64,000 bases of DNA from Actinomadura sp. 7K507 (GCF_004348425.1 NZ_SMKK01000008.1:1-64000); one strand, 5' to 3'; shown: positions 35,995 to 45,209, counted from the first letter of the stretch. A program made the numbers and translations. The notes: generated from the sequence alone by a model not told the origin.

Positions 35995-37236
35995 TCAGGC
36001 GTCCCGTTCGATCGGGCAGCTCATGCAGCGCGGGCCGCCGCGTCCCCTGCCCAGTTCGCTGCCGCGGATGGTGATGACGTCGATCCCGTTCGCGCTCAGA
36101 TGGTTGTTGCTCGTCGCGTTGCGCTCGTAGGCGACGACCACGCCGGGCGAGACGGCCAGGACGTTGTTGCCGTCGTCCCACTGCTCGCGCTCGGCGGCGA
36201 ACACGTCCTGCGCCGGGGTGAGCACCTTGACGTCGTCCAGGCCGAGCGCGGCGGCGATCGCCCGGTACATGTCCCTCGGGGGGTGATCGGTGATCTTCAG
36301 TTCCTTCTCGGTGTCGCCCGGCTCGACGGTGTGCGACGCCAGCATCCCCATCCCGGCGTAGGTGGTGAACACGCCGTGGTCGACCATCGTCATCACGGTG
36401 TCCAGATGCATGAACGCCCGCTTCTGCGGCATCCGCAGCGCGACGATCCTGGAGCACGCGCCGGCGGCGAACAGCGACTGCGCGAGCATCTCGACCGCCT
36501 GCGGCTGCGTCCGCTCGCTCATCCCGACCAGGACCGCGCCGCCGCCGAGGACCAGGACGTCGCCGCCCTCAAGCGTCGCCGGGGCCATCGCCGTGCCCCG
36601 GTTCCACACGTGGAAACCGCCCGCCGCGGGGGCGTCGTAGCCGTCCGCGAACATCGGGTGCCACCGGTAGACCGCCTCCATGTTCACCGTCTCGCGCATC
36701 CGCGCCTTCATGCGCATGGTGTTGATCGAGACGCCGCCGTAGATCCAGCAGGATGGGTCCCGGGTGAACAGGTGGTTGGGCAGCGGCGGCAGGATGAACC
36801 CGTCGGGCTCGATCGAGTGGAACGCGATCGACGCCGGCTCGGGCATCCGCTCCAGCATCTCCCGCTTGGTGATCCCGCCGATCAGGAACGAGGCCAGGTC
36901 CCCCAGGTCCATGGAGTCGAAGCAGTTGCGGATCGCGTCGGTGGCGAGCGGGCCGAACCAGTGCGGGTCGACCACCGCGTCGAGGATGTGCTTGCGGGCC
37001 TCGGGTATCCCGATCGTCTCGCGCAGCAGGTCGAGCAGGAGGTAGGTCCGCACGCCCTGCGAGCGCAGCACGTCCTCGAACTCCTCGTGCTCCTCCACGG
37101 CCCGCCTGACCCACGGCACGTCGTCGAACAGCAGGCCCCGGGCGTTGGACGGGGTGAGCCGCTTCAGCGACAGCTCCGGCCGGTGCAGCAGCACGCTGCG
37201 CAGCCGCCCGGTCTCCGAACCGACGTGAAACGCCAT
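35995..37236 (-). CDS. arcA: arginine deiminase
   Basis: The 413-residue enzyme converts arginine to citrulline and ammonia. FTRDPSCWIYGG, HLDTVMTMVDHGVFTTY and the catalytic Cys404 in GPRCMSCPIERDA are in place, as is the N-terminal SETGRLRSVLLHRPE. I choose ATG 37236 (MAFHVGSE), behind GAGGAGGTGGGGG; the longer frame begins with codons that do not look coding. It is first of the operon arcA-arcC-permease-Usp, which would give ATP and ammonia in low oxygen or acid. Confidence 0.95.
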   Translation of the reverse strand: MAFHVGSETGRLRSVLLHRPELSLKRLTPSNARGLLFDDVPWVRRAVEEHEEFEDVLRSQGVRTYLLLDLLRETIGIPEARKHILDAVVDPHWFGPLATDAIRNCFDSMDLGDLASFLIGGITKREMLERMPEPASIAFHSIEPDGFILPPLPNHLFTRDPSCWIYGGVSINTMRMKARMRETVNMEAVYRWHPMFADGYDAPAAGGFHVWNRGTAMAPATLEGGDVLVLGGGAVLVGMSERTQPQAVEMLAQSLFAAGACSRIVALRMPQKRAFMHLDTVMTMVDHGVFTTYAGMGMLASHTVEPGDTEKELKITDHPPRDMYRAIAAALGLDDVKVLTPAQDVFAAEREQWDDGNNVLAVSPGVVVAYERNATSNNHLSANGIDVITIRGSELGRGRGGPRCMSCPIERDA

Positions 37237-37423
37237 CCCCCACCTCCTCGGGGCGCGGCCACGGTGCCGCACAGCCCCAGGTCGCCGGGGACGGCCCGGC
37301 GACAGGCGGTGAATTCCCCCGGGTCCGGCGGGCGAAACTAGATCGACTTCGACCCCGGGGCTTTACCCGGACTTCACGCGGCGCACCGGCGGGACCCGGG
37401 GCAGGGCGGTCGCGCCCGAGATC

Positions 37424-37429
37424 TAAACT
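37424..37429 (+). promoter_or_regulatory. -10 element for leaderless ABC-2 ATPase gene
   Basis: TAAACT ends 7 bases before ATG 37437 with no Shine-Dalgarno between. The gap from the divergent arcA gene (37236) is 200 bp and shows no other clear element. Confidence 0.5.
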
Positions 37430-37436
37430 CGTCGGC

Positions 37437-38375
37437 ATGACACCCCCCGGAGACGGCGCCGTCGAGCTGGACACGCTCGTCAAGCGCTACGGCGCGGCCG
37501 GCCAGGAGCGGCGGGCCGTGGACGGCCTGTCGCTCACCGCCGCCCGGGGCGCCGTCACCGCGCTGCTCGGCCCCAACGGCGCGGGCAAGACCACGACGAT
37601 CGAGATCTGCGAGGGATTCCGGCGCGCCGACTCCGGCACCGTCCGCGTCCTCGGCCTCGACCCGGCCGCGGACGGGCGGGCGCTGAAGCCCAGGGTCGGC
37701 GTCATGCCGCAGTCCGGCGGCGTGCCGGGGACGGCCCGCGCCGGCGAGTTCCTCGGGCTCGTCGCCTCGTTCCACGCGACGCCGCTCGACCCGGCCGCCC
37801 TGCTGGCGCGGCTCGGCCTCACCGAGCACGCCCGCACCCCCTACCGGCGCATGTCGGGCGGGCAGCAGCAGCGGCTCTCGCTGGCCGTCGCCGTCGTCGG
37901 GCGCCCCGAGCTGGTCTTCCTCGACGAGCCCACCACCGGGCTCGACCCCCAGGCCAGGCACGCCACCTGGGAACTGATCGGCGAACTGCGCGCCGCGGGG
38001 GTCTCTGTGGTCCTCACCACGCACAACATGGAGGAGGCCGAGCGCCTCTCCGACCACGTCGTCATCGTCGACCACGGCAGGGTCGTCGCCGAGGGCGCGC
38101 CCGAGGAGCTCACCGGCGCCGAGCGGCAGCTCCGCTTCCGCGCCCGTCCCGGCCTGGGCCTGGAGGAGCTGCTGTCGGCGCTGCCGGCCGGCTGCGCCGC
38201 CAAGGAGTCGCCCGCCGGGCACTACCTCATCGAGGCGGACGTGCGGCCCGAACTGCTGGCCACCGTCACCGCCTGGTGCGCCTCGCACGGCGTCATGACC
38301 GAGGACCTGCGGATCGAGCGCCGCACCCTGGAGGACGTCTTCCTCGAGCTGACCGGACGGGAGCTGCGCCCGTGA
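37437..38375 (+). CDS. ABC transporter ATPase (ABC-2 exporter)
   Basis: The 312-residue ATPase has Walker A GPNGAGKTT, signature MSGGQQQRLSLAVAVV, Walker B LVFLDEPTTGLDPQ and the His in VLTTHNMEEAE. A C-terminal extension of about 90 residues is typical of DrrA/CcmA-like exporters. With the next gene it forms a transporter like Rv1458c-Rv1457c of mycobacteria, which sits next to ctaA and is thought to be linked to heme or cytochrome assembly; that link is inferred. Confidence 0.9.
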   Translation: MTPPGDGAVELDTLVKRYGAAGQERRAVDGLSLTAARGAVTALLGPNGAGKTTTIEICEGFRRADSGTVRVLGLDPAADGRALKPRVGVMPQSGGVPGTARAGEFLGLVASFHATPLDPAALLARLGLTEHARTPYRRMSGGQQQRLSLAVAVVGRPELVFLDEPTTGLDPQARHATWELIGELRAAGVSVVLTTHNMEEAERLSDHVVIVDHGRVVAEGAPEELTGAERQLRFRARPGLGLEELLSALPAGCAAKESPAGHYLIEADVRPELLATVTAWCASHGVMTEDLRIERRTLEDVFLELTGRELRP

Positions 38376-39142
38376 CCGCACCGCTCGACCTCACCCCGGC
38401 TCCGGCCGCCGTCCCGCTCCCGCGGATGGTCCTCTCCCAGGCCCGCTACGAGTTCCGCACGATGCTGCGCAACGGCGAGCAGCTGCTGCTGACGCTGATC
38501 ATCCCCGTGGTGCTGCTCACCCTGTTCAGCGCCACGTCACTGCTCGACCTGGGCGAGGGACGCCGCGTCGACTTCCTCGCCCCCGGCATCCTCGCCCTCG
38601 CGGTGATGTCCACGGCCTTCACCGGGCAGGCGATCGGGACCGGCTTCGAGCGGCGCTACGGCGTCCTCAAGCGGCTCGGCGCCACGCCGCTGCCGCGCGG
38701 CGGCCTCATCGCCGCCAAGACCCTCACCGTGGTCGCGGTCGAAGCGGTGCAGGCCGCGGTGATCTGCGCGACGGCGCTGGCGCTCGGCTGGCAGCCGCAC
38801 GGCGACCCCCTCTCGGTGATCGTCCTGCTGCTGCTCGGCACGGCCGCGTTCAGCGGGTTCGGGCTCCTCATGGCGGGGACGCTGCGCGCCGAGGCCACCC
38901 TCGCCGCGGCGAACCTCGTCTACATCCTGCTGCTGGCCGTCGGCGGCGTCGTCTTCCCGCTGGAGAAGTTCCCCGGCCCGGTGCAGGCCGCGCTTGAACT
39001 GCTGCCCATCTCGGCGCTCGCCGAGGGGCTGCGCGACGTCCTGCGCGACGGCGCGGCGTTCCCCGGCGGGCCCCTGCTCGTCCTCGCGGTCTGGGCCGTC
39101 GCGGGGCTCGCCCTGGCCGCCAGGTTCTTCCGGTGGGAGTAG
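38372..39142 (+). CDS. ABC-2 type permease
   Basis: The 256-residue permease has about six membrane helices and the ABC-2 wording GFERRYGVLKRLGATPLPRGGLIAAKTL between helices 2 and 3. GTG 38372 overlaps the ATPase stop by four bases (GTGA), so both are made together. The exported substrate is unknown. The EamA gene overlaps its end by ten bases. Confidence 0.88.
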   Translation: MTAPLDLTPAPAAVPLPRMVLSQARYEFRTMLRNGEQLLLTLIIPVVLLTLFSATSLLDLGEGRRVDFLAPGILALAVMSTAFTGQAIGTGFERRYGVLKRLGATPLPRGGLIAAKTLTVVAVEAVQAAVICATALALGWQPHGDPLSVIVLLLLGTAAFSGFGLLMAGTLRAEATLAAANLVYILLLAVGGVVFPLEKFPGPVQAALELLPISALAEGLRDVLRDGAAFPGGPLLVLAVWAVAGLALAARFFRWE

Positions 39143-40083
39143 CGGACGCGCACGCTGAGGCGCCCGGGTCGCTCGGCGGCTGGCCCAAGGCGCCCGGCGG
39201 GCGTGCCCGGATCCTGTCGCTGGGGTCGGTGCCGCCGCCCGCGCTGGTCCTGCTCGGGATCATCTCGGTGCAGGTGGGCGCGGGTCTCGCCAAGAACCTG
39301 TTCGACCGGCTGCCGCCGAGCGCCGTCGTGTCGCTGCGGCTGCTGACCTCGGCGATCGTCCTGGCGTTCCTGTCCCGCAAGGTGCTGCGGACCGTGCTGC
39401 GCGACCACACCCGCCGGGACATGCTGGTCGCCGCCGGGTTCGGGCTGACGCTCGCGGGCATGAACTTCGCGATCTACCAGTCGTTCGCCCGCATCCCGCT
39501 GGGCGTCGCGGTGACGATCGAGTTCCTCGGCCCGCTCGGCGTGGCGCTGCTGGCGTCGCGGCGCCCCCGGGACGCGCTGTGGGCGGTGCTGGCGGGCGCG
39601 GGCGTGGTCCTGCTCGCCCGCGGCGGCGGCGACCTCGACCCGGTCGGCGTCGCGTTCGCGCTGGCCGCCGGGGCGTGCTGGGCCGCCTACATCCTGCTGT
39701 CCGCCGCGACCGGGCAGCGGTTCGCCGGTTCGTCCGGCCTGGCCGTCGCGAGCATCGTCGGCACCGCCGCCATCCTGCCGCTCGGCGTCGCCGAGGGCGG
39801 CGCGCAGATGCTCGACCCGCGGCTGCTGCTGATCGGTCTCGGCGTCGGGCTGCTGTCGTCGGTGATCCCGTACACCCTGGAGCTGGACGCGCTGCGGCGG
39901 ATGCCCACGCGGGTCTTCGGCGTCCTGATGAGCCTGGAGCCCGCCGCCGCCGCGCTGGTCGGGATGGCGCTGCTCGGCGAGTTGCTCACCGGGCGGCAGT
40001 GGGTCGCGATCGTCTGCGTCGTCGCGGCGAGCGTGGGCGCCACCCGGAGCCAGCGGGATCCGCCCGGAGCGCCCGAGGCGTGA
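39133..40083 (+). CDS. EamA/RhtA-type drug-metabolite transporter
   Basis: The 316-residue protein has about ten membrane helices in two EamA repeats; the second begins near DLDPVGVAFALAAGACWAAYILL. IAVTIEFLGPLG-like and TRVFGVLMSLEPAAAALVG segments are typical of RhtA-like exporters of threonine, homoserine or other metabolites. The first 30 residues are soluble. It starts at GTG 39133 inside the end of the ABC-2 permease gene, so it probably belongs to that operon. Confidence 0.85.
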   Translation: MGVADAHAEAPGSLGGWPKAPGGRARILSLGSVPPPALVLLGIISVQVGAGLAKNLFDRLPPSAVVSLRLLTSAIVLAFLSRKVLRTVLRDHTRRDMLVAAGFGLTLAGMNFAIYQSFARIPLGVAVTIEFLGPLGVALLASRRPRDALWAVLAGAGVVLLARGGGDLDPVGVAFALAAGACWAAYILLSAATGQRFAGSSGLAVASIVGTAAILPLGVAEGGAQMLDPRLLLIGLGVGLLSSVIPYTLELDALRRMPTRVFGVLMSLEPAAAALVGMALLGELLTGRQWVAIVCVVAASVGATRSQRDPPGAPEA

Positions 40084-40122
40084 GAGTGGCAGGCGCGTGT
40101 GGCAGCGTGGAAGGATCGGCAG

Positions 40123-40173
40123 GGATCGTCCAGCGCGGAGGATCGTCCAGCACGGACCACCATCCAGCACGGA
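40123..40173 (+). repeat. 3 x 17-bp tandem repeat before the proteasome beta gene
   Basis: GGATCGTCCAGCGCGGA, GGATCGTCCAGCACGGA and CCACCATCCAGCACGGA follow one another without gaps from 40123 to 40173. The array ends four bases before the Shine-Dalgarno GGAGAGGAG (40177-40185) of the next gene. Confidence 0.9.
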
Positions 40174-40190
40174 GACGGAGAGGAGCCGCC

Positions 40191-41027
40191 GTGATCGGCC
40201 GGACCGAGGACCAGGGGATGCCGCCCGAGTTCTTCGAGGCGGGGTCGGCGTCGTTCGTCGACCTCCTGCGGCTCCACTCCCCCGAGCTGCTGCCCGTGAA
40301 CCGGGTGCCGGACGGGGACGTCCCCGACCTGCCGCACGGCACGACCGTCCTGGCGCTGACGTTCCCGGGCGGGGTCATGATGGCCGGCGACCGGCGCGCC
40401 ACCCAGGGGAACCGGATCGCCTACCGGGAGCTGGACAAGGTGCAGCGCGGCGACGAGTACTCCGCCGTGGCGTTCGCGGGCACGGTCGGGCTGGCGCTGG
40501 AGATGGTCCGCCTGTTCCAGGTCGAGCTGGAGCACTACGAGAAGATGGAGACGATCCCGCTGTCGCTGCCGGGCAAGGCCCGCCGCCTCGGCACCGTCAT
40601 CCAGGCCAACCTCGCCCAGGCGCTCCAGGGCCTCGCGGTCGTCCCGCTGTTCACCGGGTACGACCCTGACTCCGGTGAGGGGCGGATCTACACCTACGAC
40701 ATCACCGGAGCCCCGCAGGAGGCCCGCGACTACCACGCGGACGGTTCGGGCTCCCCGTACGCGATCGGCGCCCTGAAGAAGCTCTACCGGCGCGACCTCT
40801 CCCTGGAGGACGCCGCCACCGTCTGCGTCCACGCCCTCTACGACGCGGCCGACGACGACACCGCCACCGGCGGGCCCGACCCCGCGCGCCGCATCTACCC
40901 GACAGTCGCGGTCGTCACGGAAGACGGCTACCGGCGCCTGCCCGAGGACGAGGTGTCCGCGATCGCCGACGAGGTCATGCGGGCCCGCATGGACAACCCG
41001 GGCGGCCCGCTCGCCCCCCTGCGCTGA
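40191..41027 (+). CDS. prcB: 20S proteasome beta-type subunit, orphan
   Basis: The 278-residue protein aligns with actinobacterial PrcB throughout. A 50-residue propeptide (FVDLLRLHSPELLPVN...) ends at Gly50; Thr51 then begins the mature enzyme TTVLALTFPGG. Counting from Thr51, Asp17 (AGDRRAT) and Lys33 (RELDKVQ) are present, so the active site is complete. The late motif LYDAADDDTATGGPD is also typical. GGAGAGGAG precedes GTG 40191. No prcA, pup, dop or mpa gene is in the window; normally prcA follows prcB directly. It is therefore either a second beta subunit or a relocated one. Confidence 0.9.
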   Translation: MIGRTEDQGMPPEFFEAGSASFVDLLRLHSPELLPVNRVPDGDVPDLPHGTTVLALTFPGGVMMAGDRRATQGNRIAYRELDKVQRGDEYSAVAFAGTVGLALEMVRLFQVELEHYEKMETIPLSLPGKARRLGTVIQANLAQALQGLAVVPLFTGYDPDSGEGRIYTYDITGAPQEARDYHADGSGSPYAIGALKKLYRRDLSLEDAATVCVHALYDAADDDTATGGPDPARRIYPTVAVVTEDGYRRLPEDEVSAIADEVMRARMDNPGGPLAPLR

Positions 41028-41068
41028 TCACCGGGACGCCGACCACCGGGAACGTCGTACCCGGCTTC

Positions 41069-41074
41069 TAGACT
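41069..41074 (+). promoter_or_regulatory. -10 element for leaderless polX
   Basis: TAGACT ends 7 bases before ATG 41082, with no Shine-Dalgarno sequence. The hexamer and spacing copy those at 3542. Confidence 0.5.
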
Positions 41075-41081
41075 CGGCCGC

Positions 41082-42803
41082 ATGGCACGGGCGAACGACG
41101 AGGCGGCGGCCCTCATCCAGGAACTGGCGGATCTGCTGTCCATCACGGGCGGCGACGCCTTCAAGATCAGGGCGTACGAGAAGGCCGCGCGGGCGATCGC
41201 GGGCCATCCCGACGACATCTCCGGCCTCGGCCTGGCCGGGCTGCGCGAGATCCCGGCGGTGGGCGAGGCGATCGCCAAGAAGGTCCTCGACTACAACACC
41301 ACCGGCACGATCCGGCAGGTGGAGGAGCTGCGGACCCAGATTCCCGCCGGGGTCAGGGCGCTGACCGCCATCCCCACCCTCGGCCCGAAGAAGGCCCTCA
41401 CCGTGTACGAGGAGCTGGGCATCTCCTCGGTGGACGAGCTGGCCACCGCGATCGGTGAGGGGCGCCTGCGCGGCCTCAAGGGCTTCGGCGCGAAGACCGA
41501 GGAGAACATCCTCCACGGCATCGACCTGATGCGCAGCTCCGGTGAGCGGGTCCTGGTGGACGCCGCCGCCGGAGTCGCCGACGAGATCGTCGAGAAGCTG
41601 TCCGCGCTTCCCCAGGTGGAGCGCTGCGAGCACGCGGGCTCCCTGCGCCGGATGCGGGAGACGATCGGCGACGTGGACGTCCTGGCGGCGTCCCGCGACC
41701 CCCGCCCGATCATGGAGGCGTTCACCGCGCTCCCGTTCGTCGCCGAGGTCGTCGCGAGCGGCGAGAAGAAGACCTCGATCCGCACCGCCAAGGGCCTGCA
41801 GGTCGACCTGCGCGTCGTCCCGCCCGAGTCGTGGGGCGCGGCCCTGCAGTACTTCACCGGGTCGCAGGCCCACAACATCCGCACCCGCGAGATCGCCGTG
41901 AAGGCGGGCCTCAAGCTGTCCGAGTACGGCCTGTTCCACGCGGAATCGGACGAGCTGATCGTCTCCGAGACCGAGGAGGAGGTCTACGAGCGGCTCGGGC
42001 TCCCCTGGGTCCACCCCACCCTCCGCGAGGACACCGGCGAGGTGGAGGCGGCGCTGAAGGGCGAGCTGCCCCGCCTCGTCACCGTCGAGGACCTGCGCGG
42101 CGACCTGCACAGCCACACCGACCTCACCGACGGCATCGCCTCCCTGGACGCCATGGTCGCCGCCGCGCACGCCCGCGGCCTCGACTACTACGCGATCACC
42201 GACCACGCGCCCGACCTGGTCATGCAGCGGATGACCGACGAGAAGATGCTCGCCCAGCGCGAACAGGTCGCCGAGCTGCAGGGCGGCTATCCCGGCATGA
42301 CGCTCCTCCACGGAACGGAGCTGAACATCGGCCCGGACGGCGAGGTCGACTGGGGCGCCGATTTCCTGTCCGCGTTCGACGTCTGCGTCGCCTCGATCCA
42401 CTCGCACTTCACCCAGGACCAGGACGTCATGACCCGGCGCCTCGTCCGCGCCTGCGAGAACCCCCACGTCCACGTCATCGGTCACCCGACCGCCCGCAGC
42501 ATCGGCCGGCGCGCCCCGGTCGACGCCGACTGGGACGAGGTGTTCCGCGCCGCCGCCCGCACCGGCACCGCGATGGAGATCGACTCGTTCCCCGACCGCC
42601 TCGACCTGCCCGCCGATCTGGTCCGCCGCGCCAAGCGCTTCGGGGTGAAGTTCTCCATCGACACCGACGCGCACTCGCTCGGCCACCACCGCAACATCCG
42701 GTACGGCGTCGGCACCGCCCAGCGCGGCTGGCTGACCCCCGAAGACGTCATCAACACCTGGCCGCTGGACCGCCTCCGCGCCTTCCTCCGGAAGGAAGGC
42801 TGA
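41082..42803 (+). CDS. polX: DNA polymerase/3'-5' exonuclease PolX
   Basis: The 573-residue protein has an N-terminal helix-hairpin-helix 8-kDa-like region, a polymerase beta core (GSLRRMRETIGDVDVL with two catalytic Asp, and LQVDLRVVP with the third), and a C-terminal PHP domain (DLHSHTDLTDG, ITDHAPD, HGTELNI, IHSHF, HPTARSIG, DTDAHS) that supplies the metal-dependent 3'-5' exonuclease. It fills small gaps in base-excision repair. Its own leaderless promoter separates it from prcB. It converges on ctaA. Confidence 0.94.
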   Translation: MARANDEAAALIQELADLLSITGGDAFKIRAYEKAARAIAGHPDDISGLGLAGLREIPAVGEAIAKKVLDYNTTGTIRQVEELRTQIPAGVRALTAIPTLGPKKALTVYEELGISSVDELATAIGEGRLRGLKGFGAKTEENILHGIDLMRSSGERVLVDAAAGVADEIVEKLSALPQVERCEHAGSLRRMRETIGDVDVLAASRDPRPIMEAFTALPFVAEVVASGEKKTSIRTAKGLQVDLRVVPPESWGAALQYFTGSQAHNIRTREIAVKAGLKLSEYGLFHAESDELIVSETEEEVYERLGLPWVHPTLREDTGEVEAALKGELPRLVTVEDLRGDLHSHTDLTDGIASLDAMVAAAHARGLDYYAITDHAPDLVMQRMTDEKMLAQREQVAELQGGYPGMTLLHGTELNIGPDGEVDWGADFLSAFDVCVASIHSHFTQDQDVMTRRLVRACENPHVHVIGHPTARSIGRRAPVDADWDEVFRAAARTGTAMEIDSFPDRLDLPADLVRRAKRFGVKFSIDTDAHSLGHHRNIRYGVGTAQRGWLTPEDVINTWPLDRLRAFLRKEG

Positions 42804-42827
42804 GCCGGGATCCCCGGGGCCGGCGCG

Positions 42828-43835
42828 TCAGGCCGGCTGGGGAGTCTCGGCGGCCGCGGCTTCGGCGGGCGCCGGGGACGGTTCCGCCGAGGGGACGGGG
42901 CCGCGGTCGCGGAGGGCGAGCACGAGGCGGAAGGCTGTGATCCACATCAGGATCGAGCCGAGCATGTGCAGGAGCACCAGGCCCTCGGGGACGCCCAGGA
43001 AGTACTGGATGTAGCCGACGGCGCCCTGGAAGACGATGAGCGCGACCAGTTCGTGGGCGCGGCGGCGCGCGGCGGTGGGGGCGGGGGCGCGCGTGCGATA
43101 CAGGGCGATGACGACGATCACCGTCAGGGCGGCGGTGACCCAGGCCAGCGTGCTGTGGATGCGGGTGACGTCGGTGATGTCGAAGCCGTACCGGCGGGCT
43201 TCCGCGTCGCCCGCGTGCGGGCCGGTGCCGGTGACGACGGTGCCGGCGACCAGGACGACGGCGCAGGACGCCAGCAGCCCTGCGGCGAGGGCGCGCGTCC
43301 CCGGCCCGGCGAGCCGTCTGGGCGGGTCGTCGCCCTCACCGGCGCGGACCCACAGCCCCACGCAGAAGACCAGCAGGACGGGCGACACGAGGAAGTGCAG
43401 CGACACGGCGGCCGGGTGCAGGTCGGTGAGCACCACGATCCCGCCGATGACGGCCTGCGCGACGACGCTCATCGGCTGGGCCAGCGCCCACCAGACCAGT
43501 TCCTTGCGGCGCGGAATGAGCCGCAGCGCCGCGATGAACACCGCCAGCCCCGCGGCCAGCACCACGAAGGTGACGAGCCGGTTGCCGAACTCGATCGACA
43601 TGTTGAGCCAGTGGTGCTCGGGATTGTGGGTCGGGACGAGGCTGTCGCCCGAGCAGCGGGGCCAGTCGGGGCAGCCGAGCCCGGACTTGGTGACGCGGAC
43701 GGCGCCGCCGCTGACGACGATCGCGACGTTGCCGATGACGCCCAGGAGCGCGAGCAGCCGCAGCGACCGGGGCGTCGGACGCCACACGGCGTTCCACATC
43801 CGGGCCGGGAGATTGGACGACTGTCGCTCTGCCAC
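42828..43835 (-). CDS. ctaA: heme A synthase CtaA
   Basis: The 335-residue protein has about eight membrane helices in two four-helix halves. Heme-binding histidines and the motifs TKSGLGCPDWPRCSG (with the conserved Cys pair), HHWLNMSIEFGNRLV, SLHFLVSPVL and RIHSTLAWVTA are visible. It oxidises the C8 methyl of heme O to make heme A for cytochrome aa3. It starts at GTG 43835; there is no clear Shine-Dalgarno, and ATG 43799 is an alternative. The C-terminal 25 residues are Ala/Pro-rich. ctaB lies one gene further on, in the same direction. Confidence 0.93.
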   Translation of the reverse strand: MAERQSSNLPARMWNAVWRPTPRSLRLLALLGVIGNVAIVVSGGAVRVTKSGLGCPDWPRCSGDSLVPTHNPEHHWLNMSIEFGNRLVTFVVLAAGLAVFIAALRLIPRRKELVWWALAQPMSVVAQAVIGGIVVLTDLHPAAVSLHFLVSPVLLVFCVGLWVRAGEGDDPPRRLAGPGTRALAAGLLASCAVVLVAGTVVTGTGPHAGDAEARRYGFDITDVTRIHSTLAWVTAALTVIVVIALYRTRAPAPTAARRRAHELVALIVFQGAVGYIQYFLGVPEGLVLLHMLGSILMWITAFRLVLALRDRGPVPSAEPSPAPAEAAAAETPQPA

Positions 43836-43883
43836 GGCACCAATCGTATGGGCGGGTCACGATGGCCGTGATCCGGCCCCCGG

Positions 43884-45107
43884 TTACCTCCCGTAGGGGC
43901 CGGGCGGTCCGGGCGGGCGGAACCCGGACGGGCCCTGGCCCGCCCACGGCGGACCGGCCGGCCGGTCCGTCCCGCGGCGCGGCGGGGTGCGCAGGAACGC
44001 CTGCCTGGCCACCGACATCAGGTCGAGCAGGGCGTCGCGGCGGGTGACGAACCAGCGTTCTTCGGCGACGCCCCGGTCGGCGCGCTTGTGCAGCAGCGCC
44101 AGTTCCGTCGCGGCGAGCTGGTAGTCCGTCATGGCGCGGGCGGCGCGGTGGCCGCCCACGAGGCGGGCCCAGCGGCGGGCGGCGCGGCGGGACGGGATGG
44201 AGCGTAGCATCCGGATGTCCTGCGGCGTCACCAGGCCCGTCGCGGCGTACGTCGGCAGGTACGTCTCGATGCGGCGGACGGTGCCCCGGCGCTCGACGAA
44301 GATGATGACGATCAGGGCGATCAGGATGCAGAAGTCCAGCAGGTAGACGACGACGAGGCCGCCGCCTCCGAACGAGGCGGCGCCGTTCCACAGCCCGTGC
44401 AGGATGATCGCGCCGAGCAGCCCGGCCAGCGGGGCGGTGATCTGGCCGCGGCGGTGGGTGGCCGCGTAGGCGACGCCGAGGCCGGTCATGGCGGTGAACA
44501 GCGGGTGGCTGAGCGGCATGATCAGGCCGCGCAGGATGAACACCGCCTGGAGCTGCTGCGTGCCGCCCTCCTCGTACGCCCGCATGTAGTAGGTGATGTT
44601 CTCCATCATCGCGAAGCCGAGGCCGACCATTGCGGCGTAGACGATCCCGTCGGCGAAGCCGTCGATCTCGTTGCGGCGGACCCAGAGCATGCCGAACAGG
44701 ACGGCGCCCTTCAGCGTCTCCTCGATGACGGGCGCCCCGATCGTGGAGCTGACGAGGTGGCCCTCCTCCTCGCCGAAGATGGGCACGGTCACGTACAGCA
44801 GGCCGGCGGTGTTGAGCACCAGGGCTCCGAGCACGGCGACGCCCGCGCCCCACATGAACGCGAATGCCAGGGCGCGCGAGGGTTCGGGCTCCAGCCTGTC
44901 CAGGGTGAGCGCGAGGGCGACCAGCAGCGGGATCGGGACGATGGCGAGCAGCGCGCCCACCCAGAAGCCGGGTCCCCCGTACAGGGCGATGAATCCGAGC
45001 GCGGCCACGGCGCACAGCCCCGACACGGTCATTCCGACGATGAGGCCGACCGGGGGCCTGCCGGGGATACGCCCTTCGAGCACCGCCTTGGGGTCCACAC
45101 GCGCCAT
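43884..45107 (-). CDS. PrsW-like intramembrane metalloprotease
   Basis: The 407-residue protein has about nine membrane helices. The conserved PrsW/CPBP residues are in place: APVIEETLKGAVLF (EExxK), GLGFAMMENITYYM (E-N), LSHPLFTAMTGLG (H) and IILHGLWNG (H). PrsW-type proteases cut membrane proteins such as anti-sigma factors. A soluble C-terminal region (about 290-407) ends in a Pro/Gly-rich tail. The gene sits between ctaA and ctaB, which does not explain its target. Confidence 0.88.
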   Translation of the reverse strand: MARVDPKAVLEGRIPGRPPVGLIVGMTVSGLCAVAALGFIALYGGPGFWVGALLAIVPIPLLVALALTLDRLEPEPSRALAFAFMWGAGVAVLGALVLNTAGLLYVTVPIFGEEEGHLVSSTIGAPVIEETLKGAVLFGMLWVRRNEIDGFADGIVYAAMVGLGFAMMENITYYMRAYEEGGTQQLQAVFILRGLIMPLSHPLFTAMTGLGVAYAATHRRGQITAPLAGLLGAIILHGLWNGAASFGGGGLVVVYLLDFCILIALIVIIFVERRGTVRRIETYLPTYAATGLVTPQDIRMLRSIPSRRAARRWARLVGGHRAARAMTDYQLAATELALLHKRADRGVAEERWFVTRRDALLDLMSVARQAFLRTPPRRGTDRPAGPPWAGQGPSGFRPPGPPGPYGR

Positions 45108-45209
45108 GACGCGAAGCGTAACGGCAGGTAGCGCGAATGGCTAAGCCGATCCGATCACGTCAGGTAACCGTCGGGTCACGAGTCCGGCCGTCGGCGCAGG
45201 ACCCGGCCG

